This document shows, piece by piece, positions 4,680-12,474 of a stretch of DNA of 12,504 bases. The stretch spans positions 1 to 12,504 of the forward strand of contig JAGGTS010000053.1 of assembly GCA_021163625.1 (NCBI GenBank), given 5' to 3'. The notes beneath the pieces were generated by a model. That model did not search any database. It saw nothing but the letters and a program-made list of their open reading frames with translations, and was not told where the DNA came from. The DNA is from a bacterium (GTDB lineage Bacteria > Patescibacteriota > Minisyncoccia > Minisyncoccales > CG1-02-41-26). A program made the translations under genes and the position numbers. The number at the start of each line of letters is the position of its first letter. The first letter of the stretch is position 1.

Positions 4680-6611
4680 TCAATTCTTATCAAAATTTTT
4701 AATTTGAATCTTTTTGATTATCCTTTTGTTTTTTTCTTTTGTCTTTTGCCCTTTCTTTTTCTGTTTTTTCGATGTTATTGATTTTGCTTTTACCAATTTT
4801 TCAAATTCATCTTTTTCTATTGTCTCTTTTTCAATTAGCCTATTTGCTATTTTTTCGAGGACATCCTTTTTCCTTTTCAGAATGTCCATTGCTGTTTTTT
4901 GGGCTATCTCTATAAATCTTTTTGTTTCTTTATCAATTTGCGTAGCAATTTTTTCTGAATAATTCCTTTCGGTTTCTGTTTCTATTCCCAGGAAAGGAAG
5001 GCTTTCTCTTTTGCCAAATGATATTGGTCCGAGTTTTGACATTCCGTACTTTGTAACTAAATTTCTGGCTAAAATGCTTGCCCTCTCTAAGTCGTTTGAA
5101 GCGCCTGTTGAAACTTCTTTGAACTTTGTTTTTTCAGCGCAATAACCGCCTAAAAGTACTGCGATTTCTGCTAGAAATTCTGATTTAGTTTTCATCTTTT
5201 TTTCTTCTTTTGGCAAAGAAAGAGTGTAGCCGGCAGCCATACCGCGGGCAATGATGGAAATTTTCTTAACTTTTGAGGCTTCTGGCAAAAAAGTGGCAAC
5301 TAAGGCATGGCCTGCCTCGTGAAAGGCTGAAACTTTTTTCTCTTCATTGGAAAGAAGATGGCTTTTTCTCTCTGGCCCGAGCAGAACCTTTTCTATTGAT
5401 TCAAAAAATTCTTCTTGATAGATTTCTTTTTTATTTCTTCTTGCTGCCAAAATTGCTGCCTCGTTAACCAGATTTGCCAAATCTGCCCCGGAAAATCCAG
5501 GAGTCCGCTCTGCTACTTCTTTCAAATTGACATTTAACGCCAAAGGCTTCTGTCTGCAGTGAATTTTTAAGATTTCTGTTCTTCCATTAATGTCAGGAAG
5601 GTCTAAAATGATTCTTCTGTCAAAGCGTCCTGGCCGGAGCAGGGCAGGGTCAAGATATTGGGGCGCGTTTGTCGCCCCGATAACTATTACTCCGGCATTT
5701 CTTTCAAAGCCGTCCATTTCGGCTAAAATCTGATTTAAGGTTTGTTCTCTCTCTTCATGCCCGCCGCCAATTCCCGGCATTCTTATTTTCCCAATAGAAT
5801 CAATTTCATCAATAAAAATAATGCTTGGCTGGTGCTTTTTTGCTGTTTCAAAGAGTGATCTTACCCTGCTTGCGCCTACTCCAACGAACAACTCTATAAA
5901 TTCTGAACCAGACATTGAAAAAAATGGAACCTGGCTTTCGTTTGCAACTGCTCTTGCCAAAAGTGTTTTTCCTGTCCCCGGAGGACCTATTAAAAGCACT
6001 CCTCTGGGGATTCGTGCTCCCATTTTCCAGAATTTTTTGGGATTTTTTAAAAAATCAACTACTTCTTTTACTTCTTCTTTCGCTTCCTCGAGGCCTGCGA
6101 CATCCTTAAATGTCACTTTTTCTCCAGGCGCCTTGCCGTTAGTGAAAATTTTAGTCGGAGCTTTTAGAAAGCTGAAGGTTTGAGAAGCTCCGCTCTTGGC
6201 CTGTTTAAAAATCATCCAGAAGAACCAGCCAAACAAGAATAGGGGAAGAATTAGAAAAATTATTGAAAAAATCCAATCAGAAGCGTTTCTTGACTCCTTT
6301 TTTATATTTATATCTATTTTACTTAATTTTTCCGGTTTTGCCCCGTATGTTTCCAAGCTTTCAGGCAAGGGAACCGATGTTCCAGATTCTTTTATGGTAA
6401 CAGCCTCTTTGCCAGACTTGTAAAATGAATGTATTTCACTGTCTGAAACATCAATTTTTTTTATCTCGTCATTGTTAATATCTTGGATTAGTTTGCTGAT
6501 TGAAATCTTGCTTGTTTTTTTAAAGGGTTCTGGGTTTAGAAGCGCAAAAATGGCTGATAGGGCGAAAAAAATCAGAATTACTATAATAAAATTTTTAATA
6601 AATTTTTTCAT
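4680..6611 (-). CDS. ftsH: ATP-dependent zinc metalloprotease FtsH, 643 aa
   Basis: Membrane-anchored AAA+ protease that degrades misfolded membrane proteins and short-lived regulators. Two N-terminal membrane helices (about 5-25 and 112-136) bracket a short extracytoplasmic domain. The AAA+ domain carries Walker A GPPGTGKT (209-216), the pore motif Phe242-Val-Gly, Walker B IIFIDEID (264-271), and the second region of homology with Arg-finger residues in RPGRFDRR (326-333). The M41 protease domain has the zinc site HEAGH (431-435) and the expected third ligand Asp507 in ASNDLERA. After the domain a Lys-rich tail (about 612-643) ends in TGA. All catalytic residues are present and the length is typical. 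An inverted repeat (6654-6674) lies upstream, with a weak promoter candidate (AGGACA, 17 bases, TATAAA) between it and the gene. No Shine-Dalgarno site precedes the ATG. Confidence 0.98.
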   Translation of the reverse strand: MKKFIKNFIIVILIFFALSAIFALLNPEPFKKTSKISISKLIQDINNDEIKKIDVSDSEIHSFYKSGKEAVTIKESGTSVPLPESLETYGAKPEKLSKIDINIKKESRNASDWIFSIIFLILPLFLFGWFFWMIFKQAKSGASQTFSFLKAPTKIFTNGKAPGEKVTFKDVAGLEEAKEEVKEVVDFLKNPKKFWKMGARIPRGVLLIGPPGTGKTLLARAVANESQVPFFSMSGSEFIELFVGVGASRVRSLFETAKKHQPSIIFIDEIDSIGKIRMPGIGGGHEEREQTLNQILAEMDGFERNAGVIVIGATNAPQYLDPALLRPGRFDRRIILDLPDINGRTEILKIHCRQKPLALNVNLKEVAERTPGFSGADLANLVNEAAILAARRNKKEIYQEEFFESIEKVLLGPERKSHLLSNEEKKVSAFHEAGHALVATFLPEASKVKKISIIARGMAAGYTLSLPKEEKKMKTKSEFLAEIAVLLGGYCAEKTKFKEVSTGASNDLERASILARNLVTKYGMSKLGPISFGKRESLPFLGIETETERNYSEKIATQIDKETKRFIEIAQKTAMDILKRKKDVLEKIANRLIEKETIEKDEFEKLVKAKSITSKKQKKKGQKTKEKNKRIIKKIQIKNFDKN

Positions 6612-6653
6612 ATAATATAATTTTTATATTTATATATCTGCTTGCTGTCCTCT

Positions 6654-6674
6654 TTGGCAGCGGTTTGCTGCCAA
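6654..6674. promoter_or_regulatory. perfect 8-bp inverted repeat upstream of ftsH
   Basis: TTGGCAGC (6654-6661), five bases, GCTGCCAA (6667-6674). It sits in the 145-base gap between the rpsA stop and the ftsH start. On the minus strand no T run follows the stem, so it is a poor intrinsic terminator. An operator for ftsH or a stabilising 3' hairpin for rpsA are both possible. It does not match the CIRCE sequence bound by HrcA. Confidence 0.4.
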
Positions 6675-6756
6675 TTTACTTGCCGGATTTGTCTATCTTT
6701 TAATTTTCAATTTGGTTCTGGCAAACAAACTGTTAGCAAATTAGCTAATAGCGCGT

Positions 6757-7581
6757 TTATGTTTTTAGTGACAGGTAAATTTTGTCGTTTGTCTTTTCTA
6801 TTATCTTTGCTTTGAGCTTTTCGCCAATTTTTATTTCAAATGGCTTTTTATCTTTTTTGTCAGGGATGTCCTCGGCGCGCACGAGTCCTTCTATCCCGTT
6901 TTTCAACTTGACAAACGCGCCAAAATTTGTAATCCCAGAAATTTTTCCCTCAACAACATCTCCAACCTTATACTCTAAAGCGATGTTTTCTTTTTCTCTT
7001 GACTCTTTTTTCGCTTGCTTTAGTGTTATTTTTTCAGATAAAATTATTTGGTTCTTTTTTTGGTCAATGCTTAATATTTTTACTTTCAGCTCTTTCCCAA
7101 TAAATTTTTGCAGTTCCTTGGCTATTTTTGAAGGGTCTCCGTTTTCTACTTTTGGATAATGGCTCGGAGAAAGCTGGGATACAGGCAAAAAGGCATCCAT
7201 TTCTTCAACTTGGCAGATTAGCCCTCCTTTATTTGCGCTTTTCACTTTTACTTTAAAGGCTTTGTCGTTTTTTTGAATTTCTGTTAATCGGTCCCAGGTT
7301 ATTTGTTTGTTCGCCTGGAGAAGAGATAATTCGCGGTATCCTTCCTCTGTTTCAAGCCCTATTATTTTTACAAAGATATTATCTTTTTTCGTAAAATCTT
7401 TTAGCGCTTGCTTTGTTTTGTAAAATTCTTGGCCGCGTATTACTCCTATGCCCTGGGGGCCTAAATCTAAAAAAACGGAATTTCTGCTTTTATTGATAAT
7501 TTTTCCCGCAATAATTTCTCCTATTTTTGGCGGCGAAACCGATATCGCTTTTTTTATCTTTTTTAAATCTTTTAATGGCAT
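6757..7581 (-). CDS. rpsA: S1 RNA-binding domain protein, short 30S ribosomal protein S1, 274 aa
   Basis: Three S1 (OB-fold) domains can be traced: about 19-88 (GEIIAGKIINKSRNSVFLDL), about 105-184 (FKVKVKSANKGGLICQV, ending QIILSEK) and about 205-273 (VGDVVEGKISGITNFGAFVKL, ending IYLSLK). The third is the most canonical, with the GAFV and G-x-E-G-L-V signatures. Ribosomal S1 binds AU-rich, unstructured mRNA leaders and brings them to the 30S subunit. E. coli S1 has six domains, so this is a reduced form. Because nearly every gene here lacks a Shine-Dalgarno site, an S1-dependent or leaderless mode of initiation is a reasonable inference. A TATAAT lies only six bases before the ATG. ftsH follows after 145 bases. 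Confidence 0.85.
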   Translation of the reverse strand: MPLKDLKKIKKAISVSPPKIGEIIAGKIINKSRNSVFLDLGPQGIGVIRGQEFYKTKQALKDFTKKDNIFVKIIGLETEEGYRELSLLQANKQITWDRLTEIQKNDKAFKVKVKSANKGGLICQVEEMDAFLPVSQLSPSHYPKVENGDPSKIAKELQKFIGKELKVKILSIDQKKNQIILSEKITLKQAKKESREKENIALEYKVGDVVEGKISGITNFGAFVKLKNGIEGLVRAEDIPDKKDKKPFEIKIGEKLKAKIIEKTNDKIYLSLKT

Positions 7582-7837
7582 ATTTTTATTATAGTGATAT
7601 TTTATTTTGCTATTTTAATATTTTATGTCTATTTTTATTATACACGATACAGACAATAAATAATATACATAAAAATTTATCTTATTGCAAGAGACTATTA
7701 TTTATGCTAAACTGTAAACTGGAAGTTAAAATAGTTGCTGATGGGAAATTAGACGCAAACAAACGGCTCAATTTTTTTGTTTTGCTTACTAAACTTTTAA
7801 AGCTTAACTAACAAGAAGAAAACAAAACAAGCTAATT
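7582..7837. promoter_or_regulatory. AT-rich divergent promoter region between rpsA and the gyrA-side genes
   Basis: The 256 bases separate two head-to-head gene runs and must contain promoters for both. On the minus strand TATAAT occurs at the complement of 7588-7593 and again at 7637-7642, neither with a good -35. On the plus strand TTGCTT, 17 bases, TAACTA can be read close to the MBL-fold gene, again weak. No strong hairpin or RNA gene is seen. A 35-codon open frame at 7704-7811 is listed separately. Confidence 0.4.
7704..7811 (+). CDS. possible 35-codon small ORF or gene remnant
   Basis: An ATG-to-TAA frame in the divergent region reading CKLEVKIVADGKLDANKR (residues 4-21) and then a hydrophobic, amphipathic-looking end. 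The composition looks more protein-like than random AT-rich DNA, but there is no Shine-Dalgarno site and no recognisable family. It could be a small leader peptide, the tail of a decayed gene, or chance. Confidence 0.2.
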   Translation: MLNCKLEVKIVADGKLDANKRLNFFVLLTKLLKLN

Positions 7838-8509
7838 ATGAATATTATTTGGCAAGGAAAATATTTTTTTGAGATAAAAACAAAAGGCAGGGAAAATCTT
7901 TTGGTCGATGTTTTTGTTAATCCTTATTTTTTAAGAAAAAATAGCCAAACTGATTCTGATAGCCGGATTGCCCTTTTCTTCTCTAAAGAAGAAAGGGAAA
8001 GGCTAAAAGATAAGAGCAGAATTGGGGAGCAGACATTCTTAATAGACAAGCCCGGAGAATTTGATATTAAAGGTGTTTTTATTTTGGGTATTCCTGTTTT
8101 TTCTGAATCGGACAATAAATTAAAGAAAATGCAGATAATTTATAAAATTGAAAGCGAAGGGGTAAAAATTTGTTTTTTACCAAAATTGGGCGACAAAGAC
8201 TTAAACGACCAGCAATTTGAGAGCATTAGTGATGTTGATGTCTTGGTAATTCCTATAGGAAGCGGCTTTGGTTTTGAACCAAAATCAGCGGTGTCAGTCG
8301 TGTCAGAGATTGAACCAAAGGCGGTTATCCCGATATGTTCTGATTTTCGGAAGGGTTTTAAAAGAGAGGGAGGAGAGCTTGGGAAATTTTTAAAGGCGAT
8401 TGGCGCTCAAGAAAGCGAGCCGCAGAAAAAAATAAGGCTTACGGCAAGAGATTTTTCAGGGGAAGGCGAAGAAAGCAAAATCATTATTTTATCCCCGCAA
8501 AAAGAATAA
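7838..8509 (+). CDS. degenerate metallo-beta-lactamase-fold protein, 223 aa
   Basis: The order of motifs follows the small bacterial MBL-fold hydrolases of the UPF0173/UlaG-like kind. There is an N-terminal strand and LLVDVFVNP (21-29) in place of the usual ID-P, then FLIDKPGEFDIKGVFILGI (67-85), which matches the family's PGEY-x-V-x-G segment. FLPKLGD (113-119) follows, then SDVDVLVIPIG (131-141) and the helix and strand EPKAVIPICSD (159-169). Every metal site is lost: where HxHxDH is expected there is FFSKEERERL (47-56), and where IPMHY is expected there is IPICSD. The protein contains no histidine at all, so it cannot be a normal two-metal hydrolase. A structural or binding role is inferred. 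It heads the run of genes leading to gyrA, ahead of a small membrane protein. No Shine-Dalgarno site is seen. Confidence 0.75.
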   Translation: MNIIWQGKYFFEIKTKGRENLLVDVFVNPYFLRKNSQTDSDSRIALFFSKEERERLKDKSRIGEQTFLIDKPGEFDIKGVFILGIPVFSESDNKLKKMQIIYKIESEGVKICFLPKLGDKDLNDQQFESISDVDVLVIPIGSGFGFEPKSAVSVVSEIEPKAVIPICSDFRKGFKREGGELGKFLKAIGAQESEPQKKIRLTARDFSGEGEESKIIILSPQKE

Positions 8510-8561
8510 AAAGGTTTTGATAAAAATTTAATAAACTTATTTGAGTAATTTTAGAAAAAGA

Positions 8562-8876
8562 ATGGGAGCATTGTTTAAAAAAATCCAGAACCTTAATGTT
8601 ATTTATAAAAAAATTATTATTTTTTCAGTAATTATTCTGCTTGGCTTGGCTATAAGTTTTTTTGTTATTAAAGATTTTAAGAGGAGCTTGGAACATGCCA
8701 GTAATATTAATTTTGTTAAAAATGGCGCAGGCATTTCCGGTTTGAGCAAAAAAATAAAAGAAGATGTTAAAAGCACAGGCTTTAAAGAAGGTCAGCTTGA
8801 AGAGGAGCTTAAGGAAATAGAAAAAGGGCTTAAGGAGTATGCAAGTTCTTCAAGCTCGACCGAAACAAACAAATAA
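8562..8876 (+). CDS. small single-pass membrane protein of unknown function, 104 aa
   Basis: Basic N-terminus, one strong membrane helix (IIIFSVIILLGLAISFFVI, about residues 18-36), then a charged, helical tail with an acidic amphipathic stretch (EGQLEEELKEIEKGLKEY, about 76-93) and a Ser-rich end. The expected topology is N-in with the tail outside, by the positive-inside rule. An in-frame TTG at 8541 would add seven residues; the ATG at 8562 is chosen because neither has a Shine-Dalgarno site and ATG is commoner. It ends 12 bases before gyrA and follows the MBL-fold gene, so the three are probably one operon. I do not recognise the family. Confidence 0.6.
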   Translation: MGALFKKIQNLNVIYKKIIIFSVIILLGLAISFFVIKDFKRSLEHASNINFVKNGAGISGLSKKIKEDVKSTGFKEGQLEEELKEIEKGLKEYASSSSSTETNK

Positions 8877-8888
8877 GAAACAAACACT

Positions 8889-11408
8889 ATGCAAGATAAA
8901 AATAAAAGCAAAAAGGAAGATACAGGGCTTGGCTACATAAAACCGAGGGAGATAACCAGCGAAATGGAAGAAAGCTATTTAGATTACGCGATGTCGGTTA
9001 TTGTTTCCCGCGCCTTGCCCGATGTTAGGGATGGATTAAAACCTGTCCATCGCAGAATTTTATACGCGATGTATGAAGACGGGTTGCGTTATACGGCAAA
9101 ATTTAGAAAATCTGCCTCTGTTGTTGGTTCAGTTCTTTCCAAATACCACCCCCACGGCGATAGCGCTGTTTACGACGCTCTTGTTCGAATGGCTCAGGAT
9201 TTTTCTCTAAGGTATCCCCTTGTTCAAGGGCAAGGGAATTTTGGCAGCATTGATGGCGACAGCGCGGCTGCTTACAGGTACACCGAAGCCAGGCTTTCTA
9301 AAGTTGGCCAGGAAATGCTTAGAGACATAGAGAAAGAAACAGTTGATTTCAGGCCGAATTATGACGGAACAAAAAAAGAACCGGTTGTTTTGCCGTCGCC
9401 ACTGCCCCAACTTTTATTAAACGGCTCCCTTGGAATTGCCGTTGGCATGGCAACAAATATCCCTCCCCATAATCTTTCTGAAGTTATAGAGGCGGCGATA
9501 TATCTTTCTGACCATCCTTCGGCGACGACAGAAGACTTATTCCAGTTCATTAAGGGCCCTGATTTTCCAACTGGAGGCATAATATATGGGAAAAAAGAAA
9601 TTATTTCTGCCTATTCTCAAGGCAAAGGGCCTATTTTGGTTAGAGGAAAGGCAGAGATAGAGGAAGCAAAAAATGGAACCAGCCGGATTGTTATAACTGA
9701 AATTCCTTTTCAGGTTCAGAAATCATCTTTGGTTGAAAGCTTTGCAAAATTAGTTGAAACAAAGAAAATAAACAATGTAAAAGATATCAGGGATGAATCG
9801 GACAGGGAAGGGATGAGAATTGTTATAGAACTGAAAAGAGGCGCTTTCCCCAAGAAAATTTTAAATGCCCTGTATAAATTTACAGACCTTCAAAAAACAT
9901 TTTATCTAAATATGCTTGCTTTGGTTGATGGCATCCAGCCGAAGGTTCTTTCCCTTGTTGATGTCATTTCTTTTTACTTGAAGCATAAAGAGGAAATAAT
10001 TTTAAGGAGGACAAAGTTTGATTTAAGAAAAGCAAAAGAAAGAGAGCATATTTTAGAGGGGCTGATGATTGCCTTAAAAAATATTAACAAGGTGATTGAA
10101 ACTATTAAAAAGTCCGCTGACCGCAAAAAAGCGCGCGAAAATTTAATAAAAGGTTTTAAGCTTAGCCCTATACAAGCTGATGCAATTTTGGAAATGAAAC
10201 TCCAAAGCCTTGCAAAGCTCGAGCGTTTTAATATTGAAAAAGAGCTTAAAGAACTTTTGGCAAAAATAAAAGAATTTGAAGAAATACTAAAAAGCGAAAA
10301 AAAAGTAAGGGAACTTTTAAAAGCTGAACTCAATTTTGTGAAAGAGCAGTTTGGCGACCAGCGGAAGACAAAAGTTATTGCCGCAAAGCCTGGAGAAATC
10401 GGAAACGAAGACTTAGTCCCTTCTGAAGACACTATGATTATTTTAACCAGAGAAGGCTTTATAAAAAGACTGCCGTTGTCTCTTTCTAAGCTTCAAAAAA
10501 GAGGCGGAAAGGGGGTTTCAGGGGTCGAGACAAGCCAAGAAGACATAGTGGAGCACTTTCTGCTTGCAAACACTTTAGACCAATTATTATTTTTTACAGA
10601 TTCAGGAAAAGTGTTTAAATGTTTTGTTTGGGAAATTCCAGAAATGAGCAGAACATCAAAGGGAAGAGGAATTTTAAATTTCCTTGAAATGTCCCAAAAT
10701 GAAAGAATAGTAAGCATTGCCTCTTACAGCAAAAAGGAAGAAGGAAAAAGCAGCAATTATTTGATAATGGCCACCAAGAATGGTATAGTTAAGAAGACTC
10801 CTCTTTCTGCTTTTAAAAATGTAAGAAAGAACGGCTTAACAGCAATTAAGTTAAAAAAAGGAGATATTTTGAGAAAAGCAGCCTTTGCGGTGAGAAAAGA
10901 AGAAATAATTTTGGTAACAAAAAAAGGGAAAGCAATTAGGTTTAAAGAAGAAAACGTTAGGCCGATGCAAAGAGGCGCCTCTGGCGTTAAGGGAATAAAC
11001 CTTGGGGGCGGGGACGAAGTTGTTGGTATGGATATTACGGGGAGGAGCGACCCAAAAGAGATTAGCCCGTCTGGCAAGCCGGCAGAGAAAATAGCGGAAT
11101 ATCTTTTAATTGTCACAGGGAAAGGGTATAGTAAGAAAACCAAAATTTCAGATTTCAGATTACAAAACAGAGGAGGATCTGGCATAAAAGCAGCGAAAAT
11201 TACAGACAAAACAGGGGAAATTGTTTTTTCAAAAATAATTGGCAAAAAAGCGAGCGAAATAGTTGTCATTTCGAAAAAGGGGAACGTAATTAGAAGCAAG
11301 CTTAGCTCAGTTCCTGTTCTTGGCAGAGCGACTTCCGGCGTTAAAGTAATGAGACTTGGCAAAGGAGACCAGGTTGCCTCTGCGATATGCATTGATTCTG
11401 AATATTAA
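8889..11408 (+). CDS. gyrA: DNA gyrase subunit A, 839 aa
   Basis: The DNA-cleaving subunit of gyrase, which with GyrB introduces negative supercoils. The N-terminal breakage-reunion domain (about 15-500) opens with the EMEESYLDYAMSVIVSRALP signature and contains KPVHRRIL (51-58), the quinolone-region segment YHPHGDSAVYDALVRMAQ (86-103) and the active-site pair Arg130-Tyr131. Ser92 and Asp96, equivalent to E. coli Ser83 and Asp87, are the usual sensitive residues. The GyrA box is QKRGGKG (536-542), the mark of gyrase rather than topoisomerase IV, followed by a C-terminal beta-pinwheel with repeated V-x-K-T/R segments to about 830. The C-terminus stops without a long acidic tail. gyrB is not nearby. 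The ATG has no Shine-Dalgarno site. Confidence 0.97.
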   Translation: MQDKNKSKKEDTGLGYIKPREITSEMEESYLDYAMSVIVSRALPDVRDGLKPVHRRILYAMYEDGLRYTAKFRKSASVVGSVLSKYHPHGDSAVYDALVRMAQDFSLRYPLVQGQGNFGSIDGDSAAAYRYTEARLSKVGQEMLRDIEKETVDFRPNYDGTKKEPVVLPSPLPQLLLNGSLGIAVGMATNIPPHNLSEVIEAAIYLSDHPSATTEDLFQFIKGPDFPTGGIIYGKKEIISAYSQGKGPILVRGKAEIEEAKNGTSRIVITEIPFQVQKSSLVESFAKLVETKKINNVKDIRDESDREGMRIVIELKRGAFPKKILNALYKFTDLQKTFYLNMLALVDGIQPKVLSLVDVISFYLKHKEEIILRRTKFDLRKAKEREHILEGLMIALKNINKVIETIKKSADRKKARENLIKGFKLSPIQADAILEMKLQSLAKLERFNIEKELKELLAKIKEFEEILKSEKKVRELLKAELNFVKEQFGDQRKTKVIAAKPGEIGNEDLVPSEDTMIILTREGFIKRLPLSLSKLQKRGGKGVSGVETSQEDIVEHFLLANTLDQLLFFTDSGKVFKCFVWEIPEMSRTSKGRGILNFLEMSQNERIVSIASYSKKEEGKSSNYLIMATKNGIVKKTPLSAFKNVRKNGLTAIKLKKGDILRKAAFAVRKEEIILVTKKGKAIRFKEENVRPMQRGASGVKGINLGGGDEVVGMDITGRSDPKEISPSGKPAEKIAEYLLIVTGKGYSKKTKISDFRLQNRGGSGIKAAKITDKTGEIVFSKIIGKKASEIVVISKKGNVIRSKLSSVPVLGRATSGVKVMRLGKGDQVASAICIDSEY

Positions 11409-11462
11409 AAATGGTTGAATCCCAAAAATCAAAAGCAACGGTAAAATAAACAATAAATAGCT

Positions 11463-11984
11463 ATGCCAGAATTTGTGAATCCAAAAGAAATTTTAAGCCA
11501 GCTTCGTTTAGAAGAAGATATGGTAGCGGCAGATTTTGGCTGCGGTTCTGGCAGCTGGGTAATTCCGCTTGCGGAAATGCTGAAAAAAGGGAAGATTTTT
11601 GCTGTTGATGTCCAGAAAGAACCGCTTTCCGCGCTTGAAGGGAAAGCAAAACTTGCCAGAATTTTGAACATTGAAATAATTATTGCTGATGTTGAAGAAA
11701 AAATTCCAGAGATTGAGGATTCTTCCTGTAATTTAGTTTTGCTCACGAATTTACTGTTTCAAATAAAAAATAAAGAAGCTGTATTCAAGCAGGCAAACAG
11801 GGTTTTAAAAAAAGGGGGAGCAGTTTTAGTGGTTGAATGGCTGCCAAATTCTTCTTTTGGCCCAAAAGACAGCCGCATTTCTCCAGATGAAATAAAGGAT
11901 ATTGCAGGGAAAGCAGGGTTTTCTTTTGAAAAGGAAGTTAAGTCAGGCGATTATCATTACGCATTGGTTTTTAGAAAAAAATAA
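11463..11984 (+). CDS. class I SAM-dependent methyltransferase, 173 aa
   Basis: A small Rossmann-fold methyltransferase of the type 11 / UbiE-like group. Motif I is VAADFGCGSG (21-30), the acidic ribose-binding residue is Asp49 in IFAVDVQ, the adenine-contacting Asp76 lies in IIIADVEE, and the motif IV-like strand is CNLVLLTNLLFQI (89-101). The RVLKKGGAVLVVEW strand (113-126) follows. The substrate cannot be read from the sequence; small-molecule, quinone and arsenite methylases all share this layout. It starts 54 bases after gyrA and ends six bases before the pilin-like gene, with which it is probably co-transcribed. No Shine-Dalgarno site is seen. Confidence 0.85.
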   Translation: MPEFVNPKEILSQLRLEEDMVAADFGCGSGSWVIPLAEMLKKGKIFAVDVQKEPLSALEGKAKLARILNIEIIIADVEEKIPEIEDSSCNLVLLTNLLFQIKNKEAVFKQANRVLKKGGAVLVVEWLPNSSFGPKDSRISPDEIKDIAGKAGFSFEKEVKSGDYHYALVFRKK

Positions 11985-11990
11985 GTTAAA

Positions 11991-12431
11991 ATGAAAAAAG
12001 CTGTTTTTGTTTCAATATTGATTATAGGCATATTGATTTTTCAGGTTTCAATATTACTTTTTGTTGCAAATTCAAATGTTTTGGGGGCTTCTACTTGTGA
12101 GCAGTACTGCAATAGCCGCCAATATGACCCTACTACTGGAACTTGGCATTATACCGAGACAGAACCGGTAGGAACAGTTTGCGTTTGTCCGTCCCCGCAT
12201 AAGGACTTGATAGACATTTTAAGGCAAATTATCAAAGCTGTTTTTTTGGTTAGCATACCCCTTACTTCTTTGATGATTATAATCGGAGCTTATTATATTG
12301 TTACTTCAGGAGGAGTGCCAGACAGGGTAAAAAAAGGAAAAAGCATAATTATCTGGACACTTGTTGGTTTTACTGTTATACTTTTAAGTGAAGCGATAAT
12401 TGGAGTAATAAAAGCGATTATAGGGTCATAG
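11991..12431 (+). CDS. TrbC/VirB2-like type IV secretion pilin subunit, 146 aa
   Basis: The N-terminus is a signal peptide or first helix (about 4-26), with possible cleavage near ANSNVLGAS (26-34). A short extracytoplasmic region follows with four cysteines (Cys36, Cys40, Cys64, Cys66). Two long hydrophobic helices (about 80-106 and 117-143) are joined by a Gly- and Lys-containing loop (SGGVPDRVKKGKS, 106-118). That hairpin of two helices around a basic turn is the layout of the TrbC/VirB2 major pilin of type IV secretion systems, which recurs in CPR genomes. The Cys-containing insert is larger than in typical VirB2. It probably starts a secretion or pilus cluster beyond the right edge; that is inferred. 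It begins six bases after the methyltransferase. Confidence 0.75.
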   Translation: MKKAVFVSILIIGILIFQVSILLFVANSNVLGASTCEQYCNSRQYDPTTGTWHYTETEPVGTVCVCPSPHKDLIDILRQIIKAVFLVSIPLTSLMIIIGAYYIVTSGGVPDRVKKGKSIIIWTLVGFTVILLSEAIIGVIKAIIGS

Positions 12432-12446
12432 TTTGACAGTTGAATG

Positions 12447-12474
12447 TTGAAAATTAAAAAATAGATGGTAAGAT
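12447..12474 (+). promoter_or_regulatory. possible promoter for the next gene beyond the right edge
   Basis: TTGAAA (12447-12452), 16 bases, TAAGAT (12469-12474), with a second TAAGAT four bases further on. It lies in the non-coding end of the window after the pilin-like gene and no start codon follows before the edge. Moderate consensus match in AT-rich DNA. Confidence 0.25.

Noticed and set aside
7527..7811. Plus-strand 94-codon frame starting inside rpsA
   Set aside because: The first part is antisense to the start of rpsA and the middle is AT-rich spacer. Only the last 35 codons look at all protein-like and are listed separately with low confidence.
9974..10432. Minus-strand 152-codon frame inside gyrA
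   Set aside because: Antisense shadow of a confirmed gyrA reading frame, with a Ser/Phe-rich composition.
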